64,000 nt of DNA from Rhizobium freirei PRF 81 (GCF_000359745.1 NZ_AQHN01000056.1:372001-436000), one strand, 5' to 3'; counted from the first letter of the stretch, positions 1-10,168 are shown. Numbers and translations are program-made. Notes: a model not told the origin generated them from the sequence alone.

Positions 1-843
1 CTCGGCCAAAAACTTAGGGAATATATTAAGGTTGGTACGCCAGCGGAGCGTCGAATTGCAAAGTATTTCTCAGAACATCTGAATGAGTTGCCATTCGAAA
101 CCGCCTCCTCCGTAGCCGATAGGCTGGAGTTGAGCCCGATGACGGTGGGACGATTCCTGCGATCCCTTGGCTATCACGGCCTTGATGGTATCCGGGTGCA
201 TCTGAAGGAGAATGTGGCTCCGGTTACGCTACAATTGCCGAACATTCTCGAACAACTTCAGAAGGATGCCGGCGAGAGCCGCCCCTTGGCGGCCCAGATC
301 GTCGAACAGGTCGAGATATTGCAGCATATCTACAACCTCGCCAACCAGCCGCAGTGGCATGATGCGGTTTCGACAATCCTGTCATCAAGCAGTGTTTTCG
401 TCGCGTCCCATCCCGGTCTTGCAGGGCTCGGTCGCCATTTCTGCGAGCGGCTGACCTTCGCTCGCGATCATGTTCTCTTCCTCGACGGAGCCAACGGCAG
501 CTATATCGAAATGCTGGGCGCGCACTCCGAGGACAGCCTGCTCATCATCATCGATTCACCGCGCTTCGCCACTTCGCGGTTATTGGCGCGCTCCGCCCGT
601 CGCGCCGGACACAAGGTTCTGCTGGCAACCGGCCAATTTACGGAATGGGCGCATGAATTTGCCAACGTCACGCTGTCGTTGCCACCTCCGCGGGCCAATA
701 GCCGCGAGAGCCTCTCGGGCATGATGGCGCTGCTGGAATTGATCGCTATTGCCGTCGCGCAGGCCGCCGGCGGAGCGGCGGAAAGCAGGGCCCGCCGGAT
801 AGAAGAGCTACAGGGCATGTTCGCCCCGGCGCCGTTAAGATAA
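1..843 (+). CDS. RpiR/MurR-family transcriptional regulator (5' end missing)
   Basis: The frame is open from the first base, so the start lies outside the window. The visible 280 residues hold an N-terminal RpiR-type helix-turn-helix (about residues 1-75, with the recognition-helix text LSPMTVGRFLRSLGYHG) and a C-terminal SIS sugar-phosphate-binding domain (about 105-250, with SVFVASHPGLAGLGRHF at its start). RpiR proteins sense phosphosugars and usually control adjacent catabolic genes. The gene converges on the FGGY kinase of the polyol cluster with a 22-bp gap. That position makes it a possible regulator of the kinase, but this is inference from position. A TTG at 88 is an internal codon, since the HTH begins before it. 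Confidence 0.85.
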   Translation, partial: LGQKLREYIKVGTPAERRIAKYFSEHLNELPFETASSVADRLELSPMTVGRFLRSLGYHGLDGIRVHLKENVAPVTLQLPNILEQLQKDAGESRPLAAQIVEQVEILQHIYNLANQPQWHDAVSTILSSSSVFVASHPGLAGLGRHFCERLTFARDHVLFLDGANGSYIEMLGAHSEDSLLIIIDSPRFATSRLLARSARRAGHKVLLATGQFTEWAHEFANVTLSLPPPRANSRESLSGMMALLELIAIAVAQAAGGAAESRARRIEELQGMFAPAPLR

Positions 844-865
844 GCAGCATCAAGGGCCGATCCAG

Positions 866-2449
866 CTATTCCATGGCATCCAATTCCGCCCGATGGCGAT
901 ACATGGCCAGGAAGCGGCGATAATCACGATCGTAAAGCGCCTTCTTGCGAGTATCCGGCAAGCGCTCGTGACCGCCGGGATACATGGCAGCACCCGCCGC
1001 ACCGAGGCTTTCATGAAGACCGCAAGAGACGGAGGCGGCAATTGCGGTGCCGAGAAGCACCGTCTCGTTCATCTTCGGGGTCACGACCTTGCAGCCGGTC
1101 ACGTCGGAGTAGAGTTCCATCAGCACCGAATTCTTCACATGGCCGCCGGCGACATGCAGCGTGTCGGGCACGTAGCCATAATCCCGCATCCGTTCCAGGA
1201 TATGGCGGACGCCGAGCGCAATGCCGACGCTGCTGCGCCAATAGAGCCGGCAAAGGCCATCGAAAGACGCGTCCAGCGTCATGCCGCTGATGACACCCAA
1301 TGCATGCGGATCGGCAAGCGGCGAGCGATTGCCGTGAAAATCGGGCAGCACGTGGATACGTCCGCCCAGCGAATCGCCCTCGGCAAGCCGGAGCTCGGCG
1401 ATCCGCCGAACGATGCGATCATGCAACGCCGCCGTCGGAGGGCCGCCGGCCGCATGCATGCTGACGATATGGTCGAGAAGCGCGCCCGTTGCCGACTGCC
1501 CGGCCTCGACCAGCCACATTCCCGGGAACACAGCTTCGTAATAGGGGCCCCACATGCCGGTGCTGCGCTTGCGCTCGCGCGCGAAGGAAACCACGCAGCT
1601 CGAGGTTCCGGCAATCAGCGCCAGTTGATGCTCCAGCGTCGCGGCATCGCCGGCATAAGCGGCAAGCGCGCCGAGCGCCCCGGCATAGGCATCGATCATG
1701 CCGGCACCGACATGGCAGGCACGGTCGAGCCCCAGCGCTTTCGCAGCCTCGGCCGTTAAGGTGCCGATACTGCTGCCGACGGCGACACTCTCCTCGGGAA
1801 GACCGCCGCGCTCGCGCAGGTCGCCAAGGCCGATCACGTTGAGAAAATCGGCCTGCCAGCCCGGCTCGCGATGGGCTAGATAGTTCCATTTCGCCACCAG
1901 CGTCGAACGCGACCGCGCAACCAAACCCGTGGCCTTCCAGGTCATGAAATCGGCAAGATCGAAGAAATAGCCGGCCTCAGCCCAGCTTTCCGGCAGGTTT
2001 TCCTTCAGCCACATCAGCTTCGGCATTTCCATTTCCGGCGACATGAACTCGCCCGAATATTCGAGAACCGCATGCCTCGTCGCCGTGCAGTAATCCGCCT
2101 CCGCCAGCGCCCGATGATCGAGCCAGACGATGGTGTCGAACCTCTTGTCGCCACCGGTGGAAACGGTGAGCTGCCTGGCATCCCGATCGCGCACCACCAG
2201 TGAGCAGGTTGCATCGAAACCGATCGCGCCGATGACGGATGCATCGACGCCAGACGCTTTTACGGCTGCGCGAACAGCCGTGCAAACGGCGGCCCATATG
2301 TCTTCGGAATCATGCTCGGCGTGGTTCTCACGCGGGCGGTTCATCAGGATCGGCTGTTCGCTTTTCGCCAGCAGTGAGCCGCTCGCCGTGAAGACACCGG
2401 CGCGCGCACTGCCTGTGCCGATATCGACCGCAACCACGTGATCACGCAT
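866..2449 (-). CDS. FGGY-family carbohydrate (pentulose) kinase
   Basis: This 527-residue protein is an ATP-dependent sugar kinase of the FGGY family. The N-terminal phosphate-binding turn is VDIGTGSARAGVF (about 8-20). A second ATPase-core segment, GAGMIDAYAGALGAL, lies near 245-260. The C-terminal adenosine-binding segment LHVAGGHVKNSVL lies near 430. Length and pattern fit the pentulose-kinase branch (ribulose/ribitol type) better than classic xylulokinase, but the substrate cannot be read from sequence. It is the last gene of the polyol operon, 20 bp after the HAD phosphatase gene. A ketose made by the upstream polyol dehydrogenase would be a logical substrate. The start ATG has only a weak ribosome-binding site. 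Confidence 0.85.
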   Translation of the reverse strand: MRDHVVAVDIGTGSARAGVFTASGSLLAKSEQPILMNRPRENHAEHDSEDIWAAVCTAVRAAVKASGVDASVIGAIGFDATCSLVVRDRDARQLTVSTGGDKRFDTIVWLDHRALAEADYCTATRHAVLEYSGEFMSPEMEMPKLMWLKENLPESWAEAGYFFDLADFMTWKATGLVARSRSTLVAKWNYLAHREPGWQADFLNVIGLGDLRERGGLPEESVAVGSSIGTLTAEAAKALGLDRACHVGAGMIDAYAGALGALAAYAGDAATLEHQLALIAGTSSCVVSFARERKRSTGMWGPYYEAVFPGMWLVEAGQSATGALLDHIVSMHAAGGPPTAALHDRIVRRIAELRLAEGDSLGGRIHVLPDFHGNRSPLADPHALGVISGMTLDASFDGLCRLYWRSSVGIALGVRHILERMRDYGYVPDTLHVAGGHVKNSVLMELYSDVTGCKVVTPKMNETVLLGTAIAASVSCGLHESLGAAGAAMYPGGHERLPDTRKKALYDRDYRRFLAMYRHRAELDAME

Positions 2450-2469
2450 GAAAAAGAGGTCCCGACCAC

Positions 2470-3144
2470 TTATCTCTTGTTGCGGACAAGTTGTATCAAT
2501 TCCGGCATCGCGTCAAACACGACTTCCGGCGAAAGCTGTTCCAGCTCCGCCCGGTAACTCGGCGAATGCGCATGCGAACCGCCGGTGAAGGCGAAGACCG
2601 TCATGCCGGCCGCGCGCGCCGCCGTGATGCCGGCCGGGCTGTCTTCCACGACGAGACAATCCTTCGGCGGCACACCCATCTTTTCCGCCGCATAAAGAAA
2701 CAGATCCGGCGCCGGCTTCCCGCGCTTGACCATGCTGGCGCTGAAAATGTGCGGCTCCAGCTTGTCCAGAAGGCCGGTCACGCCGAGCGAGAGGCGGATG
2801 CGCTCCAGCTGGCTCGAGGAGGCGACGCAGCGTGGCAGCGAAAGCGCATCCAGCGTCGCGGCAATGCCATCGATCGGCTTCAACTCGTGCCTGAAGCGCT
2901 CATAGAGATCGTTGCGGATACGATCGAGAAACGCCTGGTCGATGAAGACATCGAATTCCGTCTGCATCGTATCGACGAGCGTCGCCAGGCTCTTGCCGAG
3001 GAAACGGCTGTAGACATCCTCTTCGCTCATCTCGACGCCGACGTCGCGCATCGCCTGGATGAGCACGCCGACCGACAGCGGCTCGCTATCGACAAGCACG
3101 CCATCGCAATCGAAGATTACGAGCCCTGTTCCCTCACTCGTCAT
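2470..3144 (-). CDS. HAD-superfamily hydrolase, beta-phosphoglucomutase-like (IA)
   Basis: This 224-residue HAD phosphatase shows all the core motifs. Motif I is the nucleophile text FDCDGVLVDSEP (about 11-22). Motif II is the serine in CVASSSQLERI, motif III is the Lys in VKRGKPAPDLF, and motif IV is the acidic pair in CLVVEDSPAG. A helical cap occupies about 25-85. Such enzymes dephosphorylate small sugar or polyol phosphates. It sits between mtlK and the FGGY kinase on the same strand and probably acts on an intermediate of that route. The ATG at 3144 is preferred over the adjacent GTG at 3147. A strong hairpin lies between it and mtlK, so its expression may be lower than that of the upstream genes. 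Confidence 0.85.
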   Translation of the reverse strand: MTSEGTGLVIFDCDGVLVDSEPLSVGVLIQAMRDVGVEMSEEDVYSRFLGKSLATLVDTMQTEFDVFIDQAFLDRIRNDLYERFRHELKPIDGIAATLDALSLPRCVASSSQLERIRLSLGVTGLLDKLEPHIFSASMVKRGKPAPDLFLYAAEKMGVPPKDCLVVEDSPAGITAARAAGMTVFAFTGGSHAHSPSYRAELEQLSPEVVFDAMPELIQLVRNKR

Positions 3145-3203
3145 CACACATCCAACCTGGATTCCGTTGCTGTCCCGCCTGGACGAAATGTCGGCATGAC
3201 AAT

Positions 3204-3237
3204 GAAAAACGGCCGGAGCAGGAGAACTCCGGCCGTT
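3204..3237 (-). terminator. Intrinsic-terminator-like hairpin inside the polyol operon
   Basis: A perfect 11-bp stem (AACGGCCGGAG at 3208-3218 pairing with 3227-3237) encloses an 8-nt loop. On the minus strand it is followed by a short T run (3203-3207). It lies just after the mtlK stop and before the HAD gene, so it probably terminates or attenuates transcription between them. Confidence 0.75.
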
Positions 3238-3243
3238 CGAAAA

Positions 3244-4725
3244 TTATTCCGCGAGTTTGTTATCCAAGTATAGCTGCAGGGTGGCGCGGGTTCCCTTTTC
3301 CCACAGCGTTTTCAGGGCATGCGCGAAGCGCTTGCGGAAAAGATCGGATTTGGCGACATCGCCGAAGATATCGTCGAATATCAGGAAGGCTGCCGGATCA
3401 TTCTTCGCCTTGAGGGCTGCTTCATGCAGCCGGTCGGCGCTGGCATCGTTGAAAACGATGTCCTTGCCGCTGTCGCTCTTGCCGGCGAAGTAGCGGCACC
3501 AGAGGGCTGAGACGAGCGCAAGGCCGACAATATCCTCGCCGCGACGAAGACGATCGGCTGTGGATGGCAGGATGAACTTCGGCTGACGGTTCGAGCCGTC
3601 CTGTGCCAGGCGCGGGATGGTATCGGCGATCTTCGGATTGGAAAAACGCCGCTCGATCAACTTGAAATAATCCGCAAGCACGGTGTTCGGCACCGGCGGG
3701 ATGACGGGGATGATCTCGTCGTTTTCGAGCTTTGCGAGGAAGGCCCGGATCAGCGGCTCTTCCATGGCTTCATGCACGAAATGGATATCCATCAGTGCCG
3801 CCGGATAGGCGATCGCCGCATGGCCGCCGTTGAGAATGCGGATCTTCATGTGCTCATAGGGCGTGACGTCGGGCACGAAGGTCACGCCGACCTTTTCCAG
3901 CGCCGGCCGGCCGGCGGGGAAATTGTCCTCCAGCACCCATTGCTTGAACTCTTCGCAATAGACGGGCCAGTTGTCTTCGATGTCGAAGACTTCCTTCAGA
4001 AGATCGATCTCGCGCGCACCCGTCGCCGGCGTGATGCGGTCGACCATGCCGTTCGGGAAAGCGACGTTCGCGGCGATCCAGTCGGCAAAGGCCGGGTCGG
4101 AGAGCCGCGCTGTGCCGACGACGGCGGCTTTGGTGACGCCACCATTGTGGGGGATGTTGTCGCAGGACATGACGGTGAAGGACGGCAAGCCGGCGGCAAG
4201 CCGCGCCTTGAGGCCGGCCACGATCAGGCCGAACACCGTTTTCGGCGCATTCGGGTTCTGACCGTCGGCGACGATTGCCGGATGGGCGGGATTGAACTTG
4301 CCCGAGGCGTCGATGAAGTATCCGCCCTCGGTGATCGTCATGGAAACGATGCGGATCGTCGGATCGGTGAGCTTGGCGATCATGGCCTTGGCGTCGCCGA
4401 CCGGCAGAATGTCGATCATCGGTGCGGTCACGCGTGCGACCGTGCGATTATTGTCCTGCTCGACCACGGTCGTCAAAAAGTCCTGAGCGGCGAGCTTTTC
4501 CCGCATGGCCGCATCGGAAGGCAGCACGCCCGCACCGATAATCGCCCAGTCATGCGCCCCGCCGGCATTGAAGAGATCGTCGAGATAAACAGCCTGATGG
4601 GCGCGATGGAAATTGCCGACACCGAAATGCACGATGCCCGCCGAAAGCGACTTCGGATCGTAGGCAGGAATAGCCGCCTTTGCGGCCGCCTGCTGAAGAG
4701 TTGCGAGCGATAATTTGCACGTCAT
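3244..4725 (-). CDS. mtlK: Mannitol 2-dehydrogenase family polyol dehydrogenase
   Basis: This 493-residue long-chain polyol dehydrogenase oxidises mannitol to fructose with NAD+. Relatives also use sorbitol or arabitol. The N-terminal Rossmann region begins with HFGVGNFHRAHQAVYLDD (about 32-50). The family active-site pattern Lys-x4-Asn-x2-His is visible in MKIRILNGGHAAIAY (about 290-305). Its length equals that of characterised family members. The ATG at 4725 has a purine-rich ribosome-binding site about 9 bp upstream. The gene lies 151 bp after the ABC ATPase gene of a smoEFGK-type transporter, the same grouping as the smo-mtlK operon known in Sinorhizobium. The sorbitol dehydrogenase gene smoS found there is absent here. 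Confidence 0.93.
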   Translation of the reverse strand: MTCKLSLATLQQAAAKAAIPAYDPKSLSAGIVHFGVGNFHRAHQAVYLDDLFNAGGAHDWAIIGAGVLPSDAAMREKLAAQDFLTTVVEQDNNRTVARVTAPMIDILPVGDAKAMIAKLTDPTIRIVSMTITEGGYFIDASGKFNPAHPAIVADGQNPNAPKTVFGLIVAGLKARLAAGLPSFTVMSCDNIPHNGGVTKAAVVGTARLSDPAFADWIAANVAFPNGMVDRITPATGAREIDLLKEVFDIEDNWPVYCEEFKQWVLEDNFPAGRPALEKVGVTFVPDVTPYEHMKIRILNGGHAAIAYPAALMDIHFVHEAMEEPLIRAFLAKLENDEIIPVIPPVPNTVLADYFKLIERRFSNPKIADTIPRLAQDGSNRQPKFILPSTADRLRRGEDIVGLALVSALWCRYFAGKSDSGKDIVFNDASADRLHEAALKAKNDPAAFLIFDDIFGDVAKSDLFRKRFAHALKTLWEKGTRATLQLYLDNKLAE

Positions 4726-4876
4726 GTCTCTCGTCCTTCTGAAAGGTCTCTGGCTCAGAGCGGTTTGGGACGACCGCGCCGGCTGGTGTTCTCGCCCGTC
4801 CGCATAGATCGATAAATGCGAACCGGAAGAAATGCTTTGGCCGTGCGCATTGATCGCGCACGGCCTTGGTTTTGGC

Positions 4877-5875
<999 letters not shown>

Positions 5876-5886
5876 GCTTGTCTTCC

Positions 5887-6729
5887 TTACTTAACCGCGC
5901 CGAAGGTAAGGCCGCGAACGAGTTGTTTCTGGCTGAACCAGCCGAGGATCAGGATCGGAGCGATCGCCATGGTCGATGCCGCCGAAAGCTTGGCATAGAA
6001 CAGGCCCTCGGGGCTGGAGTAGGAGGCGATGAAGGTGCTCAGCGGTGCTGCTTCGACGGCCGACAGATTGAGCGTCCAGAAGGCCTCGTTCCAGGCGAGG
6101 ATGATGTTGAGCAGCATCGTCGAGGCAAGGCCGGGGATCGCCATCGGCGTCAGAACGTAGATGATCTCCTTGGCGAGCGTCGCTCCGTCCATGCGGGCCG
6201 CTTCGAGGATCTCTCCGGGGATCTCCTTGAAGTAGGTGTAGAGCATCCAGACGATGATCGGCAGGTTGATGAGCATCAGGACGACGACCATACCCGCGCG
6301 GCTGGCGAACTGGTTGTTCAAGAGGCCGAAGCCCTGGAACAGAAGATAGATCGGGATGAAGGCGCCGACCGGCGGCATCATTTTCGTCGACAGCATCCAC
6401 ATCAGGACGTCCTTGGTCCGCTTGGTCGGCGAAAATGCCATGGCCCAGGCGGCCGGAACGGAGACGATGAGGCCGAGAATAGTCGACCCGAAAGCGATGA
6501 TGACCGAGTTGCCGAAGTGGAGGAAGTAATTCGAGCGCGACTGCACCTCGAAATAATTCTGCAGCGTCCAGTGGAAAAAGAGGAACTGCGGCGGCGAGGC
6601 GATGGCATCACCCTCGGTCTTGAAGCTCGTCAGGATCGTCCACAGGATCGGGAAGAAGATGAGCAGCGCCACGACCCATGCGACGACGGATATGGCGATC
6701 TTGCGCTGCGTGCTGATTTTGCGTGCCAT
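5887..6729 (-). CDS. smoG: Polyol ABC transporter permease (MalG type)
   Basis: This 280-residue inner-membrane permease belongs to the MalG/CUT1 family. It shows about six transmembrane helices and the EAA cytoplasmic loop, here [17 protein letters not shown] (about 185-200), which docks on the ATPase. The first helix (about 12-35) follows a short basic N-terminus. It starts 1 bp after the stop of the partner permease gene, so the two are translationally coupled. With SmoF it forms the membrane channel of the importer. Confidence 0.92.
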   Translation of the reverse strand: MARKISTQRKIAISVVAWVVALLIFFPILWTILTSFKTEGDAIASPPQFLFFHWTLQNYFEVQSRSNYFLHFGNSVIIAFGSTILGLIVSVPAAWAMAFSPTKRTKDVLMWMLSTKMMPPVGAFIPIYLLFQGFGLLNNQFASRAGMVVVLMLINLPIIVWMLYTYFKEIPGEILEAARMDGATLAKEIIYVLTPMAIPGLASTMLLNIILAWNEAFWTLNLSAVEAAPLSTFIASYSSPEGLFYAKLSAASTMAIAPILILGWFSQKQLVRGLTFGAVK

Positions 6730-6730
6730 C

Positions 6731-7603
6731 TCAAGCCTCCAGATTCTTGCCGACTGCGCGCATCAGGAAGATCGCGACGATATTGGCAAGGATGACGGCG
6801 ATGATGCCGCCTGCCGATGCGCTGCCGACGTCCTGTGACAGAACGATCTGCGAATAGACCAGATAGGTCAGGTTGGTCGTCGCCGTGCCCGGGCCGCCAT
6901 TGGTGGTGACCAGGATCTCGGCGAAGGCGGAGAGCAGGAAAATCGTCTCGATCAGGATCACCACGGTGATGGCGCGGGCCAGATGCGGCAGGGTGATATA
7001 GATGAACTTCGAAACCGGACCTGCACCATCCATCTCGGCTGCTTCCTTCTGCTCTTCGTCCAGCGACTGCAGGGCGGTCAGCAGGATGAGCGTGGCAAAG
7101 GGCAGCCATTGCCAGGCGACGATGATGATGACCGACAAAAGCGGAACCGTCTCCAGCCAGGTCAGCGGATCAAGCCCGAAGAACCGGAAGAGATGCGCCA
7201 GGAGCCCGTTCACCGGGTTCATGAACATATGCTTCCAGATCAGGGCGGCGACCGTCGGCATCACGAAGAAAGGCGCAAGCACCAGCATGCGCACGATGCC
7301 CTGGCCGAAGATCGGCTGATCAAGAAGGAGCGCCAGCGCAATGCCGCCGATGACGGTGATCAGCAACGCGCCACCGACCAGCAGCAGTGTCACGATCAGC
7401 GAACTTAGGAAGGCCGGATCGGTGATGAAATATTCGTAGTTGAGCCAACCGAGGAAATCATGCGTGCCGGGATTGAGCAGATTGTAGTTCAGCGTCGAGA
7501 AATAGATCGTCATCACGAGCGGGACGATCATCCACGCAAAGAGGAGCAGAACCGAGGGCGCCATCATGGTGCGTGCGGTAGAACGGGTGTGCAACGTTGC
7601 CAT
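6731..7603 (-). CDS. smoF: Polyol ABC transporter permease (MalF type)
   Basis: This 290-residue permease is the partner of SmoG, with six or so transmembrane segments and the EAA loop EEQKEAAEMDGAGPVSKF. The open frame extends upstream to 7726, but that stretch covers intergenic hairpins and reads as non-membrane, arginine-rich sequence. The ATG at 7603, giving an N-terminus MATLHTRSTARTMMAPSVL directly before the first helix, matches the family. The gap of 148 bp to smoE contains two stem-loops, consistent with much lower expression of permeases than of the binding protein. Confidence 0.9.
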   Translation of the reverse strand: MATLHTRSTARTMMAPSVLLLFAWMIVPLVMTIYFSTLNYNLLNPGTHDFLGWLNYEYFITDPAFLSSLIVTLLLVGGALLITVIGGIALALLLDQPIFGQGIVRMLVLAPFFVMPTVAALIWKHMFMNPVNGLLAHLFRFFGLDPLTWLETVPLLSVIIIVAWQWLPFATLILLTALQSLDEEQKEAAEMDGAGPVSKFIYITLPHLARAITVVILIETIFLLSAFAEILVTTNGGPGTATTNLTYLVYSQIVLSQDVGSASAGGIIAVILANIVAIFLMRAVGKNLEA

Positions 7604-7663
7604 GGCAAGTACCGACCTATCTTTAAGCAGGAAGAGGTGGCCGTGGACCGGCTGAAACGAAAA

Positions 7664-7734
7664 GGGCCGCCAAGGGCAGTTCGGCGCTCGGCGGCCTAGA
7701 GGAAAGCAATGCTCGAGAGGAGGCACTGCTTTCC
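7664..7734 (-). promoter_or_regulatory. Two stem-loops between smoE and smoF
   Basis: The first stem pairs GGCCGCC (7665-7671) with GGCGGCC (7690-7696). The second pairs GGAAAGCA (7701-7708) with TGCTTTCC (7727-7734) and continues past one mismatch for three more pairs. Neither has a good T run, so they are more likely RNA-stabilising or attenuating structures that protect the smoE message than full terminators. That role is inference from similar positions in mal operons. Confidence 0.55.
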
Positions 7735-7751
7735 TTAGCTTCAGAGGCCCC

Positions 7752-9068
7752 TTACTTCGGATAGCCGGCCTTCTTCATTTCGCGTTCCGTCAGCTGCTGA
7801 GCAGCCTTCAGAGCCTGATCGACGGAGATCTGACCGGCAAGAGCGGCCGAGAACTGCTGGCCGACAGCCGTGCCGATGCCCTGGAACTCGGGGATGGCGA
7901 CAAACTGGACGCCGACATAGGGAACCGGCTTCACGGTCGGATGCGTCGGGTCGGCCGAGTTGATCGAGTCGAGCGTCATCTTCGCGAAAGACGCTGCCTT
8001 CTGGTAGTCCGCATTCGCATAGAGCGAGGTACGGGTGCCGGGAGGTGCGTTCAGCCAGCCTTCCTTCTGTGCGACAAGGCTGGTGTATTCCTTGCTGGTT
8101 GCCCAGGAGATGAACTTCTCTGCGATTTCAGCCTTCTTCGACGAAGCCGGGATGGCGAGGTTCCATGCCCAGAGCCAGTTGCCGCGCTTGCCGAGGCCCT
8201 TGTCCGGCGCCAGAGCGAAGCCGACCTTGTCGGCAACCTTGGATTCCTTCGGATCGGAGACGAAGGAAGCTGCAACCGTTGCGTCGATCCACATTCCGCA
8301 CTTGCCGGACTGGAACAGGGCCAGGTTTTCGTTGAAGCCGTTGGAGGAAGCGCCTGGAGGGCCGGCATCCTTCATCAGCTTGACGTAGAAGTCGAGCGTC
8401 GCCTTCCATTCCGGCTGGTCGAATTGTGCCTTCCACTTTTCGTCGAACCAGCGGGCGCCGAAGGAGTTCGACATCGCCGTCAGGAACGCCATGTTCTCGC
8501 CCCAGCCTGCCTTGCCGCGAAGGCAGATGCCGTAGACTTCATGGTCCTTGTCGGTGATCTTGCGGGCCGCATCGGCAACGAAGTCCCAGGTCGGCGCGTC
8601 CGGCATCTTCAGGCCGGCCTTGTCGAACAGGTCCTTGCGGTACATCACCATCGAGCTTTCGCCATAGAACGGTGCCGCATAGAGCTTGCCGTCGGTGGTC
8701 AGACCGCTGCGAATGGCCGGGAGAAGGTCATTCACGTCATAGTCCTTGTCGGCGGAAAGCTTGTCGAGCGAGGCAAGCCAGCCGAGCTTGCTCCAGATCG
8801 GCACTTCGTAGGTGCCGATGGTCAACACGTCGTACTGGCCGGCTTTGGTCGCGATGTCGGTCGTAACCTTCTGGCGCAATACGTTTTCTTCAAGCGTGAC
8901 CCATTGCAGATCGATACCGGGGTTCTTGGCTTTGAAGTCGTCCGTAAGCTTCTGCATACGAACCATGTCGCCGTTGTTGACTGTCGCAATCGTGAGGGTT
9001 TCGGCGGACGCCAAGCCGGCAAACATCAGCGCCGAGCAGGCGCTCAGCAGTAAAGTTTTCAATTTCAT
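7752..9068 (-). CDS. smoE: Polyol ABC transporter substrate-binding protein
   Basis: This 438-residue periplasmic binding protein of the extracellular solute-binding family 1 captures the polyol. A signal peptide occupies about residues 1-22 (basic MKLK, hydrophobic core, cleavage after GLASA), and the mature protein begins ETLTIATVNNGDM. The ATG at 9068 is chosen over the longer frame at 9089 because GGGAGGAAG sits 5-8 bp before it and the signal peptide starts there. It is the first gene of the transporter operon and is preceded by a promoter with repressor-like inverted repeats. Confidence 0.92.
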   Translation of the reverse strand: MKLKTLLLSACSALMFAGLASAETLTIATVNNGDMVRMQKLTDDFKAKNPGIDLQWVTLEENVLRQKVTTDIATKAGQYDVLTIGTYEVPIWSKLGWLASLDKLSADKDYDVNDLLPAIRSGLTTDGKLYAAPFYGESSMVMYRKDLFDKAGLKMPDAPTWDFVADAARKITDKDHEVYGICLRGKAGWGENMAFLTAMSNSFGARWFDEKWKAQFDQPEWKATLDFYVKLMKDAGPPGASSNGFNENLALFQSGKCGMWIDATVAASFVSDPKESKVADKVGFALAPDKGLGKRGNWLWAWNLAIPASSKKAEIAEKFISWATSKEYTSLVAQKEGWLNAPPGTRTSLYANADYQKAASFAKMTLDSINSADPTHPTVKPVPYVGVQFVAIPEFQGIGTAVGQQFSAALAGQISVDQALKAAQQLTEREMKKAGYPK

Positions 9069-9092
9069 ATCTTCCTCCCAGAAGACCAAAAA

Positions 9093-9146
9093 TGAGCATT
9101 CGCTTTGCTCGTGGGCAATTACTCACCTCTTGCGACAAAATGTCAA
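9093..9146 (-). promoter_or_regulatory. smoE promoter with overlapping inverted-repeat operator
   Basis: On the minus strand a TTGACA (9141-9146) and a GTAATT (9117-9122) are spaced by 18 bp, a credible sigma-70 promoter. Directly downstream, GAGCA (9094-9098) and TGCTC (9106-9110) form a dyad with a 7-bp spacer around the expected start of transcription. Another GAGCA copy lies near 9170. The neighbouring SorC-type regulator is the likely binder (inference). Confidence 0.55.
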
Positions 9147-9210
9147 TGCGAATTCGTTGCTGCATTGCCGAGCAAGCAACCTATCAGTTTGTTTTCATGG
9201 ATTAAATTTT

Positions 9211-9229
9211 TTGCTCAGTCCCTGAGCAA
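9211..9229. promoter_or_regulatory. Inverted repeat TTGCTCA-N5-TGAGCAA (candidate operator)
   Basis: Perfect 7-bp arms at 9211-9217 and 9223-9229 flank GTCCC. The repeat lies about 65 bp upstream of the smoE -35 element and overlaps the last codons and stop of the SorC-type regulator gene. It carries the same TGAGCA word as the dyad at the smoE promoter. Confidence 0.5.
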
Positions 9230-10168
9230 AAACTCAGCAACTGCTTCATCGGTGATCAAACCGTTGATTTGGCGGCCGATAACGGCAGCCTTGATTGCCT
9301 CGAACTTGCGCTTCCCCTTGGCGATTCCGATGACGGAGGAGGTATCGCGCGACGGCAGCGGCGCGCTTGCGACGCGATCGTTGACGTCGTCGGGCATGAG
9401 CTTCCCCTGGCCATCGAAGACCCAGCCGCAAATCTCGCCGGCCGCGCCGCGTTTCATCAGGGCCAGCATCTCGTCCCTCTCGAGGAAGCCGTCGAGACAG
9501 AGCGGCGCCTCGACACCCATTTCGCCGATGCCGACAAAGGTCACGTCGGCCTGGGCGCTGATATCGAGCGTCGAGCGTACCAGCGCCTGCGCGTGCAGCA
9601 GCTCGCGTTCCTCGGCCGAAGATACCAGCACCGGCAGCGGCATCGGAAAATGCCGCGCCTTGACGACGTCGGCCATGCTGAAGATGACGTTGTAATAGGC
9701 GGCCGAGCCGTCCGGGCCGATATTGCCCGTCAGCGACACCACACGGTGCTGCAGACATTCGATCGCCGGCAACTGGTCGACCGCGGCCTTCAGAGTGCGG
9801 CCTGTACCGATCGCGACCACGATCGGGTCGCTGCGCTTCAGCCAGCGCTCGATTTCGGCGGCACCCGCCTGAGCGATGCCGACCGTCGAGGACGTGCCGT
9901 CCGGATCGCTCGGCACGATATCGACATGCCGCAGATTGAACTTCTTCTTGAGCGCCGCCGAATATTCAAGGCAAGCGGCGATCGGATGATCCAGCCGAAC
10001 CTTGATCAGCCGTTCGGCGACAGCAAGCGACACCAGCCTCTGCGCCGACTGGCGGGAAATCCCCATCGCGACGGCGATCTCGTCCTGCGTCCGCCCGGCG
10101 ACGTAATAGAGCCATCCGGCGCGCGCCGCATCGTCAAGCCGCCCTTGGGAATCCAGCTTCTTCGCCAT
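9215..10168 (-). CDS. SorC/DeoR-type sugar-binding transcriptional regulator
   Basis: This 317-residue regulator has an N-terminal helix-turn-helix (about 25-55, text GRTQDEIAVAMGISRQSAQRL) and a large C-terminal sugar-binding domain of the SorC/CggR type (about 60-315), with the phosphosugar-loop-like segment VVAIGTGRTLKAA. These proteins bind DNA as tetramers and respond to a sugar phosphate. It is transcribed in the same direction as the polyol transporter, just upstream of smoE (147-bp gap), and follows fucU by 41 bp. It is the best candidate regulator of the polyol operon. The stop codon lies within a perfect inverted repeat that could be its own operator. Confidence 0.88.
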   Translation of the reverse strand: MAKKLDSQGRLDDAARAGWLYYVAGRTQDEIAVAMGISRQSAQRLVSLAVAERLIKVRLDHPIAACLEYSAALKKKFNLRHVDIVPSDPDGTSSTVGIAQAGAAEIERWLKRSDPIVVAIGTGRTLKAAVDQLPAIECLQHRVVSLTGNIGPDGSAAYYNVIFSMADVVKARHFPMPLPVLVSSAEERELLHAQALVRSTLDISAQADVTFVGIGEMGVEAPLCLDGFLERDEMLALMKRGAAGEICGWVFDGQGKLMPDDVNDRVASAPLPSRDTSSVIGIAKGKRKFEAIKAAVIGRQINGLITDEAVAEFLLRD

